Part shown: positions 13,385-24,512 of the stretch, one piece after another
Layout of the letters: each line of letters opens with the position of its first letter
Position numbering within the stretch: position 1 is the stretch's first letter
Origin: Solea solea
Lineage: Eukaryota; Chordata; Actinopteri; Pleuronectiformes; Soleidae
Assembly: GCF_958295425.1 (NCBI RefSeq)
Contig: NC_081140.1
Span: 12,113,433-12,177,432 of the forward strand
Direction of reading: 5' to 3'
DNA length: 64,000 bases
Translations under genes and position numbers: made by a program
Notes under the pieces: model-generated
Database searches by the model: none
The model's input: the letters and a program-made list of their open reading frames with translations, nothing else
Told to the model about the DNA's origin: nothing

Positions 13385-13760
13385 ATTAATAGGCCATTTG
13401 TCAGGCCTGTGAGAAACATGTTAAAATCCCCGAGCAGCTCCCCAGATAAATCCTGCCGCATACACAGATGCCTTTGTTGTGTCAGGCTGCCATCGGAGCC
13501 GCAGATTTACCATTAAAGAGCTCTCATTATTAATCACAACTAATGCTAATTAATTAGGTGTGTGTGTGTGTCTGTGTGAGAGCACACACAAATAAAGGGG
13601 GCCAACTCTAAGCTTGTTGTGCAATCTAAATTGCTTACTCGGCCCAGGGCCCTTAATGGACTGTTTTCCATTTGGAACAGGAGCAGTTGACTAACACAGA
13701 GGTGAAAAAGCAGAGACAATGCTCTCATTAATTAGGACTTTATTAAGAGCTTTACCCCTG
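13385..13760. promoter_or_regulatory. Candidate regulatory island with paired ATTA sites
   Basis: It holds the perfect 12-nt palindrome ctaattaattag (13546-13557) and a second cattaattagg at 13726-13736. The 10-mer gctctcatta occurs twice, at 13520-13529 and 13721-13730. Repeated, palindromic homeodomain-type cores within 220 bp are typical of enhancers. Confidence 0.35.
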
Positions 13761-14086
13761 CTACTCTGCGTACGCTTAGGTGATTTGTGCAATGCCGGCA
13801 GCTGTTTGAGAACATACATAGTACATGTAAATAAACACCTGCAGTATAGTACCTGTATTTCCCCCTTAATTCTCAGTCAATGCAGTGTCTCAGCACATCT
13901 AAGAACACAGCGCATTTTTCAGATATCAATATTGTACATATTCCAGGGCCCATTAAGTACATTATAACCTAATATACCTAATATAAGTCTTAAACAATAA
14001 AAACAGTGATTATTTAGGCATCAAGGGTAATTCATCTATGGGCTTTGTTGTTTTAGCAAGTATGATTTTATTGTATTGCTATATTG

Positions 14087-14128
14087 GAAAAAATGTCAAC
14101 TTTTGTGAATAAAAGTTGACATTTTTTC
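14087..14128. repeat. Perfect inverted repeat: 18-bp stem, 6-nt loop
   Basis: The left arm gaaaaaatgtcaactttt (14087-14104) is the exact reverse complement of aaaagttgacattttttc (14111-14128), with the loop gtgaat. It lies about 20 bp before the SINE-like element at 14149. It could be a compact MITE remnant, a snap-back from a replication slip, or a transcribed hairpin in intron RNA. The stem is A/T-rich with a gtcaac core. Confidence 0.9.
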
Positions 14129-14148
14129 TAAATCTTTCTACTTAAACC

Positions 14149-14420
14149 GGGGGTGGCTTTGGATCACAAGATAGAGTAGGTTGTCTGCCCAGCGGGTTTG
14201 TGGTTAAATCACCAGATCCTCTAGTCTGTGTGACAAAGTGTCCTTGGGCAAGACACTGTACCCCACATTGATCTTAGCTGGCTGCGTGTGAATGTGATAG
14301 GACATAGTGCTGTGTATTATGTATACTATGTGTGTTTGAAAAGGTAAAATGCAAAATGATCGTGTGAAGTGCTTTCATTGGTCACTGAGACTAGTAAAGT
14401 GCTATATAAATGCAAATAAT
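14149..14420 (+). repeat. SINE-like element with tRNA-like head
   Basis: The left part (gatagagtaggttgtctgcc, then gcgggtttgtggttaaatca) has the layout of Pol III A- and B-box regions in a degraded form. It is followed by the body motif tgtccttgggcaagacactg and a tail with gaagtgctttcattggtcac and gtgctatataaatgcaa, which I recognise from common fish SINE-like repeats. A second copy of the head and body lies at 48712-48875. The perfect hairpin at 14087-14128 sits just upstream and may be a separate unit. Confidence 0.7.
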
Positions 14421-15859
14421 TTGCCATGTAATTATTTTTGGTTGAAGAAACACCTATTGAGAGATTAATTATGGATAATTATGGATGCACAAACTTGTAT
14501 GTATGAAACTACCTAAGGCTATGGGTGTTTGTAGTTTGTATCAGTCAGTTCCACAGTCAACCCAATGGACCTGCTTACCAAAAGACTTCCCAGAAGTGGC
14601 GCTAAGGCCTCCATTAAGCACAAAGACAGAGTTAATTAGGAAGCTTATTGCCTCTCCTGAGGGTATGGGGCTCCAAACACTCGCCTATACACCCTGCTGA
14701 GGGAATCTAGGCACAAACTGATGCACTGTAATTAACAATGCTTAGCAAATCAACAGCGGCAAATCTCTGATTGGCAGTAACTATGAGATGGTTCAAATGA
14801 ACCCAATGAAAAATAATTGTTTTTCGTTTCTTTCGAATTGAGTCGCAGTGAGTTGTCTCTCCCCGTTGCCTGGAAGCCCCGTCTCCCTGATGGTATCCCC
14901 CGTTTTTTCAGACAAATGACTTAAACAACAGCAGTCATGCTCCTCCTACATATTTTGAATGTCTGTGATAAAAAATGAATATATTTTTCTACTGTGGTAA
15001 TTGTCCTTCCACTGCTGTTTGTGACAGACATTCGTTGTTCACTGCTTGGAACAGCACAAATACTTACTGATGATTTTCTTGGGGCCCGATGGAGATCTAA
15101 ATAGAAAGCAGAGAAATAATGAACAGCACACTTCCAGAATTTGGATGATGACTAATGGAGGTTATCATGTGTGATTATTTTTGACCTGTAAAACAAGGGT
15201 AAGCCCCCCCCTGTCCATTTTGTCTGTTATCACAGGCAACTAATGATGTCCTGAGATAAGCATGCAGGTCAGTCCTCATGAGGTGAGGAGTTCATTTCCA
15301 TATTTCATAATAGGACCCCATCAGTCAAGTTATACTCCTCTTGATCTGGCTAGAAGAAGTGATCTGTGCATTGCGACAAAGCAGATGAATAATGTTCTTT
15401 CCTTACATCCTATTGTGTTGTAATTTGTCTACTATTACACACCTTATAAACAGAGATCCAGCAGCAAAATATAATATTTAAAATTAACTTTTAAATATGT
15501 ATTTTAATGATTATAAATATGTATTTTTATATATTTAATTTTTTTTATGAAAAATAGTAATACATAATTTTACATTTATAAGACTAAAAATGATGCCAGT
15601 AATGTGATACAAAGAATCTTGAAAAATCACCACACCTACAATTCAAAACTAGCAGGATATAGAGAAATAAAGTCTGCGTTAATTATAACATAGACTTTTA
15701 TTAAAGGAGGACAAAGTAAATTGCGGATAACGTGATAAAGAAAGGAGAATGAGGGTGGGGAGGGGAGTGGTTGGACTATGTCTACAGGTAGGTTATTCCT
15801 CTCTGTAAACATATGTATCCATTTGTCCCGTGGGTGCGTCCCCTTGGCGTTCAGTTGGC

Positions 15860-16050
15860 AGTGGCTGGGTCACACCTCCATTAGGGGCTTTGTCACAGTG
15901 ATTAATAGCTCTTTCTATCATCTTTAATTCACTCCCTGATGATGGCGGCTCTGCTCGCTGCTCGGGGTAATCGTGTGATGTATGAGTCCGCCCAACACCT
16001 CATGGCAGAGGTGAAAATCATTCCACCCATGCAGATAGCAGGCCTGGGAA
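15860..16050. promoter_or_regulatory. Candidate regulatory island
   Basis: Complex repeat-free sequence including ctccattaggggc, cagtgattaatagc, gatgatggcggctctg and gggtaatcgtgtg. It resembles conserved non-coding DNA in texture only. Confidence 0.22.
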
Positions 16051-18455
16051 CAAATGTTTTCCCTCTATATAAAAATTAATGAATTTGGCGTTAGGAGCAC
16101 GAGCATCTGAATATATGAGATGTAAGTGTGTGTGTGCGTGTGTACTTTTCTATCTTAATGGCCAATTTAAATGGGGAGATAATACTGTTTTCCTTCTCAT
16201 TTTGCACTGTGTGTTCACCTTGAAATGCATTAGCATCAAGATCATGCACTTTTTTTTGCACTTGCTTCCTTGTTTTATCATGAACTGTCATCTATGTTAT
16301 ATTGCAGTTTGACCCTTGATGTTGCTGCTGCTACTCCCCGCTGGAGTTCCCCCTTGTCAACCCTGAAATCTTTAAGAGCTCCCTCCTTTAATGAATGCGG
16401 GTCAACTTACAATGATGAAGTAATGTTCATTGCTGAACAAACAGACATTACTGTTTGCTTTAAGTAGGCAGAGATACACTGAAATGCATGCACTGAGCTG
16501 ATCATCTCGGGGCAGTGTCTGTACCTCCCTGACACGTCTAAGCTGAGCTATGGTCATTGACTTATCAATCATCTGCACATGAAAACCACCATTTTTAGAA
16601 CGCTGAACATGGCATATTTGCTTTCAGCTAACGTTTACCTTACAGAAACATATATGTTTATGAGCTGAAATGCTCTTGTTGAGTCCAGTGGACGGGGGGA
16701 ATTTCTGGTCTAAATCAAATATAAACTTGGAGACGAGTGTGAGGGGGGAAATGTCAGAGGAGAAACAGCTATGGAGGGATACAGTTACCTTTAAAAGCGC
16801 TTGTCCCTCTACCATATGGCAAGCTTCACATTCAGTACTATAACTGCGTTACACAGTCTTTGTGCTGAAAATCATTACATTGACTCCAAGAGCCACATTG
16901 GGTTTCATGCCCAAGTCAGCAGAGTTTTTAAAAGACTTTTCCTTCAAACACAGCAGGCCCACACAGTGTGTGTGTCAAACACAATAGATGCACAGACACT
17001 GTGATCAGGTATTGCTGCAGGAAATGACCCTAAGAAATACTGGTTCACACACAGAGACTGACTGTACTGCTTACCACAGAAAACTTACATAGCTATATAT
17101 ATGAAATGGACAGCTCATTCCACACACATACATTTTCGACGGGATATTATGATGCTTAACTTGCAGAGGAAAACTGATCATGTCCCACTTATACAGTAGT
17201 TGACAGTTGTGCGTTCATTTTCTCCAGACATTGTTGCTTTGACCTTGCCAAAGTGGAAGCCACACATTTGAGGATATTAACACACAATTCCCTTGGCTTA
17301 TCTCATGCTTCAAGTTACTGCTCAAACTTTGGGGCAGATTGAAAGGAGAGACTGCACATGGAAAAAGTTCAGCGACTGTGTCCAAGTCTTAAGTTAATCT
17401 TTCAGGTTCGTTTATGACCACCTGTGGCCAATCACGGTGACCGGCTCAGTCAGTCAGCGCAGATACTTCATGGCCAGTGAGCAAGAAGTGTGTGTGTGTG
17501 TATGTAAGTGGATCAAAGGTTCCATGGCTGACAGCGCAGTGGTACAGTGTCACACAGGCAGCCCTTCAGGAATGTTCGTCAGTGCAGAGATAGGTTGTAG
17601 AGCCTCATTAGCAGAGCCCCCTCTCCCCTTGGCCTGTCAGCCTGTGTTATGCACAGCCCACCACAGATGCACGATAGGAGAGCAGCAGTTTCTTCTGGAT
17701 CATTTCCGGCTTTTAGCATCTATCTGTCTCACAGTGTGGTACCTGGCTGGCAGTCTATCCTATCAACTGAGCTTGTTGTTTTTGTCTTGTTGTCTTTGAT
17801 TCTCTGTATGTGCATTAGTCTTTCTGCCCATCTACCTACTTTTGCATGTCATTGTATTTGTATGATTTTCTTCCACGCTGCTTGAAACTGCACCCACAGT
17901 GTGAATGACTCAATCCCTCTGCCTCACCAGCCACGTGTGCCACTCCGAAGAAGCTCAGTGTGGGTTCAAGGGTCTTACTTCTATATCCTGTTTCACCCTA
18001 TTCACAATTAACCCCAGTGTGCTTTCCTCTGTTTTCACTGTACAGACAAAAAATCATTCAGGAAAGGGAAATATAAAACAGTCAGAGCAGTACAATGCAG
18101 AATGGACCACTTACCCACCTCAATCAGCATTGGCACGAACAAATGGCAAACGTGCTGTTGGAGTTTGTTTTTGTTTTACTCTCTAAGGCTGTATTTGTTT
18201 TTTTATGTCATGTTCGCTACTTTCATCAACTCTTGCTCTTTGCTGAGCTCAACCAAAACAAAATCTGACTTTGTTACATGATACCCGACTTATGTGACTC
18301 TCTTTGCTTTTTGTTTGAACTGAAGTTAATACATATGCACTGTTTTACATCTGTATCTTCCAGTGTTCAAATAGGTATATACACTAAAGGATTCAAAACC
18401 TGTGACAATCCAACAGGGGCACAGATGTCACTGAGTATCACCCTCACATAGAGAC

Positions 18456-18475
18456 TCTTTCTGTTTTCTCCACAG
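18456..18475 (+). other. Splice acceptor and polypyrimidine tract of the PR-domain exon
   Basis: The run ctttctgttttctccacag ends directly before the exon. It is a strong pyrimidine-rich acceptor with AG at 18474-18475. It fixes the 5' boundary of the exon and, with the downstream frame, gives intron phase 1. Confidence 0.88.
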
Positions 18476-18822
18476 GTGATGGCGACGATGAGTTTACCCT
18501 GTACTCTCCTGACATCTTAGACAATGTGTGCGGCTCTGATGGGGATCCCACACCTTCTTCAGCCCTGGCAGAGGAACCAGTGTCTCCTCTACTGTCTGAT
18601 GATGAGGCTTCACCCCAGGACCCCTTGTCATTCCAACACCCGAGCAGCTTTCTATCCCAAGAGGATCTGACTGTTCCCCTGGACTTTGAACTGCGGGAGT
18701 CACTGGCCCAAGGTGGAGGCCTGGGCATCTGGAGCCTCAGGAAGGTGAACATTGGAGAGCGTTTTGGACCATATGAAGGAGAGCACATGCCTTTTCTCCG
18801 AGACCCCAATCAAGGCTGGGAG
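18476..18822 (+). CDS. mecom: Internal exon of a PRDM3 (MECOM)/PRDM16-family gene: acidic linker plus start of PR domain
   Basis: This 347-nt exon encodes about 116 residues. It is preceded by a pyrimidine tract ending ctccacag and followed by the donor gtaggt. The first two bases (gt) complete a split codon (phase 1) and the exon ends on a whole codon (phase 0), matching exon 2 of human MECOM and PRDM16. Residues 2-70 are acidic and Ser/Pro-rich (DGDDEF, then EEPVSP near residue 33). The PR/SET-like domain begins at FELRES (71-76), followed by GLGIW (82-86), GERFGPY (94-100) and RDPNQGWE (109-116). In the family this domain sits ahead of two zinc-finger arrays in a nuclear chromatin and transcription regulator reported to methylate histone H3K9. 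EEPVSP, FGPY-x-GE and L-[KR]-DP-x-x-GWE resemble MECOM more than human PRDM16. The FTPKEGSPY motif shared by human MECOM and PRDM16 is missing, so a diverged paralogue or prdm16 remains possible. The family call is very firm; the symbol is about 65% sure. Confidence 0.93.
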
Positions 18823-18830
18823 GTAGGTAC
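18823..18830 (+). other. Splice donor of the PR-domain exon
   Basis: GAG|GTAGGT follows the GWE codons directly. Reading through would add only Val-Gly-Thr before a stop (tac ata ata gat runs in another frame), so the donor rather than readthrough is the natural end of coding here. Confidence 0.85.
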
Positions 18831-19654
18831 ATAATAGATAAAGAAGAGTTAAGGTACATGTTGTTAATGTGGTCTGAAAGTGTTGCTTTTACACATAGAT
18901 GACTGACAGAGGTTATTGTTTCCTTAACTTTGCTGTATTTGAACATCAAGCATTCATAAAAAAGTGAGTTTTTACAAACCTCATTTCAATGGTTTTAGGA
19001 TATATTGTATAACCGCTTAGTGAAACATCAGCCTTGTTTTCGATCAAGTATGAATGTGAAAATTGCAGTCACACAGTTTTTCTGCACCAGCAGTAGCACA
19101 CGCTTTGACAAGAGGAGGGGTTCCTTGGCCGATATACAATGTAGCATTTACATTAGTCCTCTCTTTATTTCCTCCGATGTCGTCATGTTCACATTTAGCC
19201 CGGTGACCACAATGCTGTTGTTGTCATTTGTTGCCCAGTGATGTAACGTTAGCTCAGTGCCATTGAAAGACAGGCAGTTGAGGTTGTGCTCTTAGCTCAA
19301 TTAAAATGAAAACCCATAAATCCCTTCTTCATCCTGGTTAGGGACCCAATGTGGCCATTGGCAAAATCACATATTGGTCAGCTACCGCAGAAATCGAAGG
19401 CAGGGTCACAGGACAAGGCCAAAGGTTAGATGTGGTCTCTATCAGTGTCAGCATACTTGGTTTTTATAGAGCAGGAGGAAGGGCCTTGCAGAGTCTCAGC
19501 CTCATTTAGTTTCCCAAAACAGATCCTCGCTAATGTGGATGTGAGGATTAAGTACTTCATATTTAGACCTTTGCCCCTTTAAAGGGGCAGAGCCAAGCTC
19601 TTTAAGTGTAGCTGACCATGGAGTTCATAAAGTGAAAAGTAACAGGTTTAAAAA

Positions 19655-19676
19655 CAAACAAAAAAAAAAAAAAAAC
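19655..19676. repeat. A-rich homopolymer tract
   Basis: aaacaaacaaa passes into about 18 A. It could be the tail of a retroposed sequence, but no clear body was found directly upstream. A similar A-run of about 18 lies at 34171-34188. Confidence 0.6.
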
Positions 19677-20379
19677 ACTCAAATATGGTCTTCTGTCACT
19701 TAATACAGTCTACCAAACCCTTAAGTCCACTTTGGTCTTGTACTTAAAAGACGACTGAGAATGTGTTGGTGCAGTACCAACATTCGACTCATATAAATAG
19801 TTTTGGAATTGAACTGGTGCTTTTTGGGTTTGCATCACAGAGCGTTTCCCTCGCCCATCAGCCCTGACTCCGTGGTTTTGGCTCAGACCAAATGAAAATA
19901 AATGTCTTTCTTTTCAATCGGACTGCATTTCCCCCAGGAAACAACTTCTACCTCATTATCAGCTGCTGGGTGAGATGCAGTACTCGAATGTCTCCTAAAC
20001 TGAAATAAGAGAAAGAGAGAGAAAAAATAATAGTAGTTTTGCATTTTTTTTTTAATGACACAAGAATCTTAATGAAACAGCCTATGTCTTTTACAAAGAG
20101 ATTTACAGCTGGTTGAACAGGCTCTCTTGGTTATTCTTTAGTTTTCTCAGGGAAAGAAATAAAGGATAAAGGAAAAAATTTTCATGAATTTTAATCTGGT
20201 GGTAATTTATGGGCAGCGTGAATAATAATATGTATTTAAAAAGCTGAGGAGCTCGGATGTGAGCGTGCATGTGTGTGTGTCTGGGGGCAGACACATTGGG
20301 GGTGGGGGGTGGAAAAGGGGTGTCCAAGATAGGATCCTGGCGAGGCAGCACTGTATCACAGTGTTTAATTACCACTGTG

Positions 20380-21055
20380 ACAGCGAGCCATAACTCTTTC
20401 CATTAAGTAAATAAGTTGTAAAGAATTTATGATGAAATGCCACATTATTCAGAATGGATATTCAGTGGTGACATCCCTCTGCATTAAATATGGTAAACGC
20501 CATTAAGCCCTCCTGACCCCCCCCCCCTCCTCCTTTCACATGCCCACCCGTTAACTATCCCTCGCCCAGCATTGCACTCCCCCGCCCCCACCTGCAAACT
20601 GTCAATATGCCAATAAGCCTGCGGAGGGTCTGTAAAAATAAAATTGATTTGCTAAATGTGAGTTAAGATAGATATGTTTGCTTTCATCATCAATTCTGTG
20701 CGACGCAGCGAGGTGATGTCACCGACCAGGGAACGATAAAGTGGCGCTCCCATCTGGAGCGTTTGATGGAGGGCCCTGAGCGGCTCAGGCCAGTGGTGAC
20801 AGACTGGGGGAAGTTTGTCACCAGGGAGGCCACCGCTCCTCTGCGCCATCACCATAAATTTGGGGGCTTTATTCATAAAGGGGAAGAGTGACTTATGGCG
20901 TCCCATGATGCTTTATGAATTCTGGAATGGTGACTTATGGGAAAGATAGCTTTGGTAAATAAGAGGTAGGGAGGCAGCATTGAGCAGTCTGTCAGGCTGA
21001 GACGATCGCCTTTGTATGGTTGTATGCAGAGCTGAAGTGCTGACTGTGCCGGCAA
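20380..21055. promoter_or_regulatory. Candidate regulatory island about 1.6 kb after the PR exon
   Basis: Two complex stretches (20395-20515 and 20650-20960) flank a C-rich run. Motifs include aaagaatttatgatgaaatg, ggtgatgtcaccgacc with a near-palindromic GGTGA/TCACC core, and cataaatttgggggc. ttatggcgtcccatgatg and cttatgggaaag appear as two related TTATGG motifs. Inference. Confidence 0.3.
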
Positions 21056-21065
21056 TCATATTCCC

Positions 21066-21067
<2 letters not shown>

Positions 21068-21096
<29 letters not shown>
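21068..21096. repeat. (TG)n microsatellite
   Basis: A pure TG run of about 14 units, immediately downstream of the regulatory-looking island ending near 21055. Confidence 0.95.
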
Positions 21097-21099
<3 letters not shown>

Positions 21100-24000
21100 A
21101 GTAAGTTTAGTTAGAGAACTGGATTTGTGTTAAGACTTTGTTTATGAACGTAATTATTAAGGTCAGATGTTATCTGTGTCACTAGAAAAGAAAAGTAAAT
21201 CAGGCTTTAGAGTTCTGCCTTATCAAAAAGATATTTTTCTAAATAACAGAGGGGGATACATATGTTTCACATACACATGTTGTGAAATCTAATCTCTTCA
21301 CTCAAAAACACAAACAATGATTTTTTTTATTTATTTTTAAATCTCTCCAAACAGCCCAACTTCTTTATATAATTTATGATTTATTTTCATTTTAAGGACT
21401 TTGTGTAAACTGAAAGGAGACTGGACGACAGTTACTGATGCCATTTTATTTAAGTAAACTGACATTTTAATCAAAAATAATCATTATAAAATAATGATGT
21501 CAAGAGTTTTGAAATGAATCCAAACATGCAAGTCAAGTGAAAGTCAAAGTGGTGAGGAGCAGATAAAAGTTGAGTTCAAAATATTGTCTGTAATTGGTGC
21601 GTGACAAAAAAACGTTTGACAGTAATATAGGGTATAATCATTTTATTTGTCTATAATGTACATGGTCATCTCTCGTTTTCCCATAGTGAGTGACAGATTG
21701 GGGATGATGTGTCCTGCAGTATCCCACACTTTTCACATGTGTTTTTCAATGGCTTTGCTTGGAAATACTCTTAAAAGCCTGGATGCCCTCCAGTCCATAT
21801 TCTGCTGTCTCTCTCTCTGAGTCGTTAGGCGCATTGAAATTCAAACTCCATTTGTGTCTGTCCTCTTCTCAGCAGCAGCAACAATAAAACTGAGAGTTAG
21901 AGTCTGGGAGAGAGTTATCCAACACTCAATGAGCCTTTGAGCTTACCCAAACTCACAAACCCACGGGATTATGGGACCTGAGTTCAGAAAAGTAGGTGCC
22001 TCCTGCTGTAGCAGCGATGGGCGGGGCAGGTTAGGGGTGCAAGCAGGGGTGGGATGGTTAGTGGGGAGGGACAGGGGCGCTTACAGCTTTTGTGCACCTC
22101 TTGAGTGAGAGGCGGAGGTGGAGGTGGAGGCAATAGTGGTAGTGGTGATGGTGGGGAGGTTGTGAAGGAGATTAGCAATGATGGTGAATAGGAGTGGAGG
22201 ATTAGGTGGCTGGGCAGGGCCTTTCCTAGCGCTGCCTGTCTCCTGAACCTCCTGTTCATGAGAAGATGGGAGGATGGAGGGAGGAAAGGCAGATGCCTGG
22301 GCAAGGGGAGTTCCTCCTTTAAATTGCTGTCAGTTGGAAATCTTTCATGTCCAATGATCTAATGAGATAGAAGTTGGATTGTTTTCTTTAGTATTTTTAC
22401 TATACATTTTGCATAAGTCTGCTTCAGACTTAAGCATCTAGAGTCTGACCTGGAGGATCACGATGTGTCACATTCACTAAACCGCAGAAACAAACGCGAG
22501 CAGGTAAAGTTTTCAGACTGCCTGGTTTTGCAGTAGGCACAGATAGTATGATCTGGAAAGGTCAGTTGGATTTTGTGAGTTTGTGGTCCATGTGTGTCCA
22601 CATACACTCTTGTGCGTGTGAGAGTGTAGATAGAGGGCGTTTCGAGAGGGCTTTTTTTTTGTGCACGGATAAGCTGCTGTCCTGAATGAATGCAGATGTC
22701 TCTGGCTGGCTGTCCGCCTGTCCTCTGTGCGCTGACGGCCTGTCACCTCTCTCTGTCACAGGGAGAAAGAGCCACTCTCAGGCCTGGCTAAAAGCCCCTT
22801 AATCCCTGAGCCCCTACCACATCCCATCCACTGTCAGCAGAGATGGCCCTGCCCACAGCACCGCTTAGAAAAAGGCAGCCGCTAGGGATGAACCTCTCTG
22901 TCACTCACACCCCTCTCAATGGACACACATCTTCACATTTTCTCACATACGTACACACACGTATAGTTATAGAAATTCAAAGTGGAAAAAGTCCCATGTC
23001 TGCAAAGGCAAAGTGAATGGCGGATGTCAATGCATTGTGCTGCATGAACACAACAGCCACGCTGACATCATTGTGGGACTTGTTTTCTCTCTTGAGGAGA
23101 TTGAGAAGAACTGGATGCTGAGACACTGTGTGCAATAATGAAGAAGCAGTTCACAGCATACACTTGGGTCTCACTGGCACTTAATGAATTGTAAGGAAGA
23201 CAATAAAGACCATTAACATCTATTGTGTGGGGCCGGATAGTGCTAGGAGGGAAATGTGTCACCGTGTAGACAGAGTGTTCTGAGCAAGTGACTGTTTTGT
23301 GTGTTACGAGAGCTGTGCCTCTGAGGAAACATCTATCCGTTAATTATACCTTCGTTGATTGTAATTACAACTGTGCTTCTGAGCTCTGGGTGTGAGACTA
23401 GTCCTCCAACAAGTATAGTTACATAGACTTAAGTGTAAGATAACTGCTGGGGGTTGGGGCTGAAAGTATTTTTTTTTTGCAGTGGGCAGAGTGGTTGTGC
23501 TGGATTTAGGCTGAAGTGAATCCCTATCTATGTCTAATGTTGAGTGGGAAGAAATTAGCATGCTCTACAGTGGAAAAAACCTACCTAGTTTGCTTTCCAA
23601 CATAAGCAAACTAGACAACATAAGCAAATAAACCTATTCTTAATTTGATCACTATGATATTTCCATATTTAGTTGCTGTACACTAACCACACATTAACCG
23701 GACTTCATTTCTCATCTACTTTTGTCTGTTACATTCAAACTATTGTAAAATGAGTTCACACAATGTTGATTAAGCCTGTCAACTCCACACGACTCTCTTG
23801 GTGTTTCTCAGTATAGCACTGTTTATATCTTGTGCACACAGGACATTTAATTGTTTAATGTCAAGACAGATGGAGGCAACAGCGACATTACATTACACTA
23901 GTAAAGTGAGAAGGGTTTGAGCCTGACTGAAAACTCAAAGAAGCACCCACAAAAGGTTTCAGAAATGAATTCTCATACTCAAAAATCCCTGTGTTGTTCA

Positions 24001-24437
24001 GCAGTTTGACGGCATAAAGGCTTTGTAGTATTAATTGACATAGCCCATTTTCAGATGAAGGATGCGGCGTACATTTTTTTCTCTTCAAAAAATACGCACA
24101 ATGGCAGAATAATAACATCAACAACAACAATCACCCAAAATTGAGCCCTGTAGCTTTTAAAAAAATGTCTTCATCAAATCAAACAACATCATACAGCAAA
24201 CAGTCACCGTAAGTGGGTCTAAGAACAAAGCCTATTAGCTGCAATATTATATTTTACGGTCCTTTGTAATACTTCAATGGTCTATAGCAAATATTTATTC
24301 AGTTGGTACCAGTCCAGTAAACATCATATGCATTTAAGCTGCAGTAACCATAACTCCCCTGGCCTCTTACTTCCTTCCCATGGTGCAGAGTGTGCAGCCT
24401 CCTGTCTGTTAAATCAGCCCCAGTAAATCCTTCAGCC

Positions 24438-24439
24438 GT

Positions 24440-24510
<71 letters not shown>
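24438..24510. repeat. (TG)n microsatellite, 33 uninterrupted units
   Basis: The longest dinucleotide run in the window: pure TG from 24445 to 24510 after a short gtgtgta lead-in. It is likely highly polymorphic. Open frames crossing it on both strands are rejected as repeat artefacts. Confidence 0.97.

Positions 24511-24512
<2 letters not shown>

Larger units (their letters stand above)
1..18475 (+). other. mecom: Upstream intron (probably intron 1) of the PRDM3/16-family gene
   Basis: No coding exon could be recognised over the 18.5 kb before the PR-domain exon. Exon 1 in the family encodes only about 12 residues (MRSKxRARKL...), so it lies further upstream or is too short to see. Open frames here are short, lack splice logic and family motifs, and often run through microsatellites. 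The stretch holds repeats, hairpins and regulatory-looking islands listed separately. The parts between those islands (for example 1-2200, 2600-4900, 6470-7010, 11200-12590, 16500-18450) show only short low-complexity runs. Confidence 0.75.

Noticed and set aside
17437..17799. 120-codon plus-strand frame just upstream of the PR exon
   Set aside because: Contains a Cys-Val run from a GT microsatellite and no family motif. It does not resemble the short first exon of MECOM or PRDM16.
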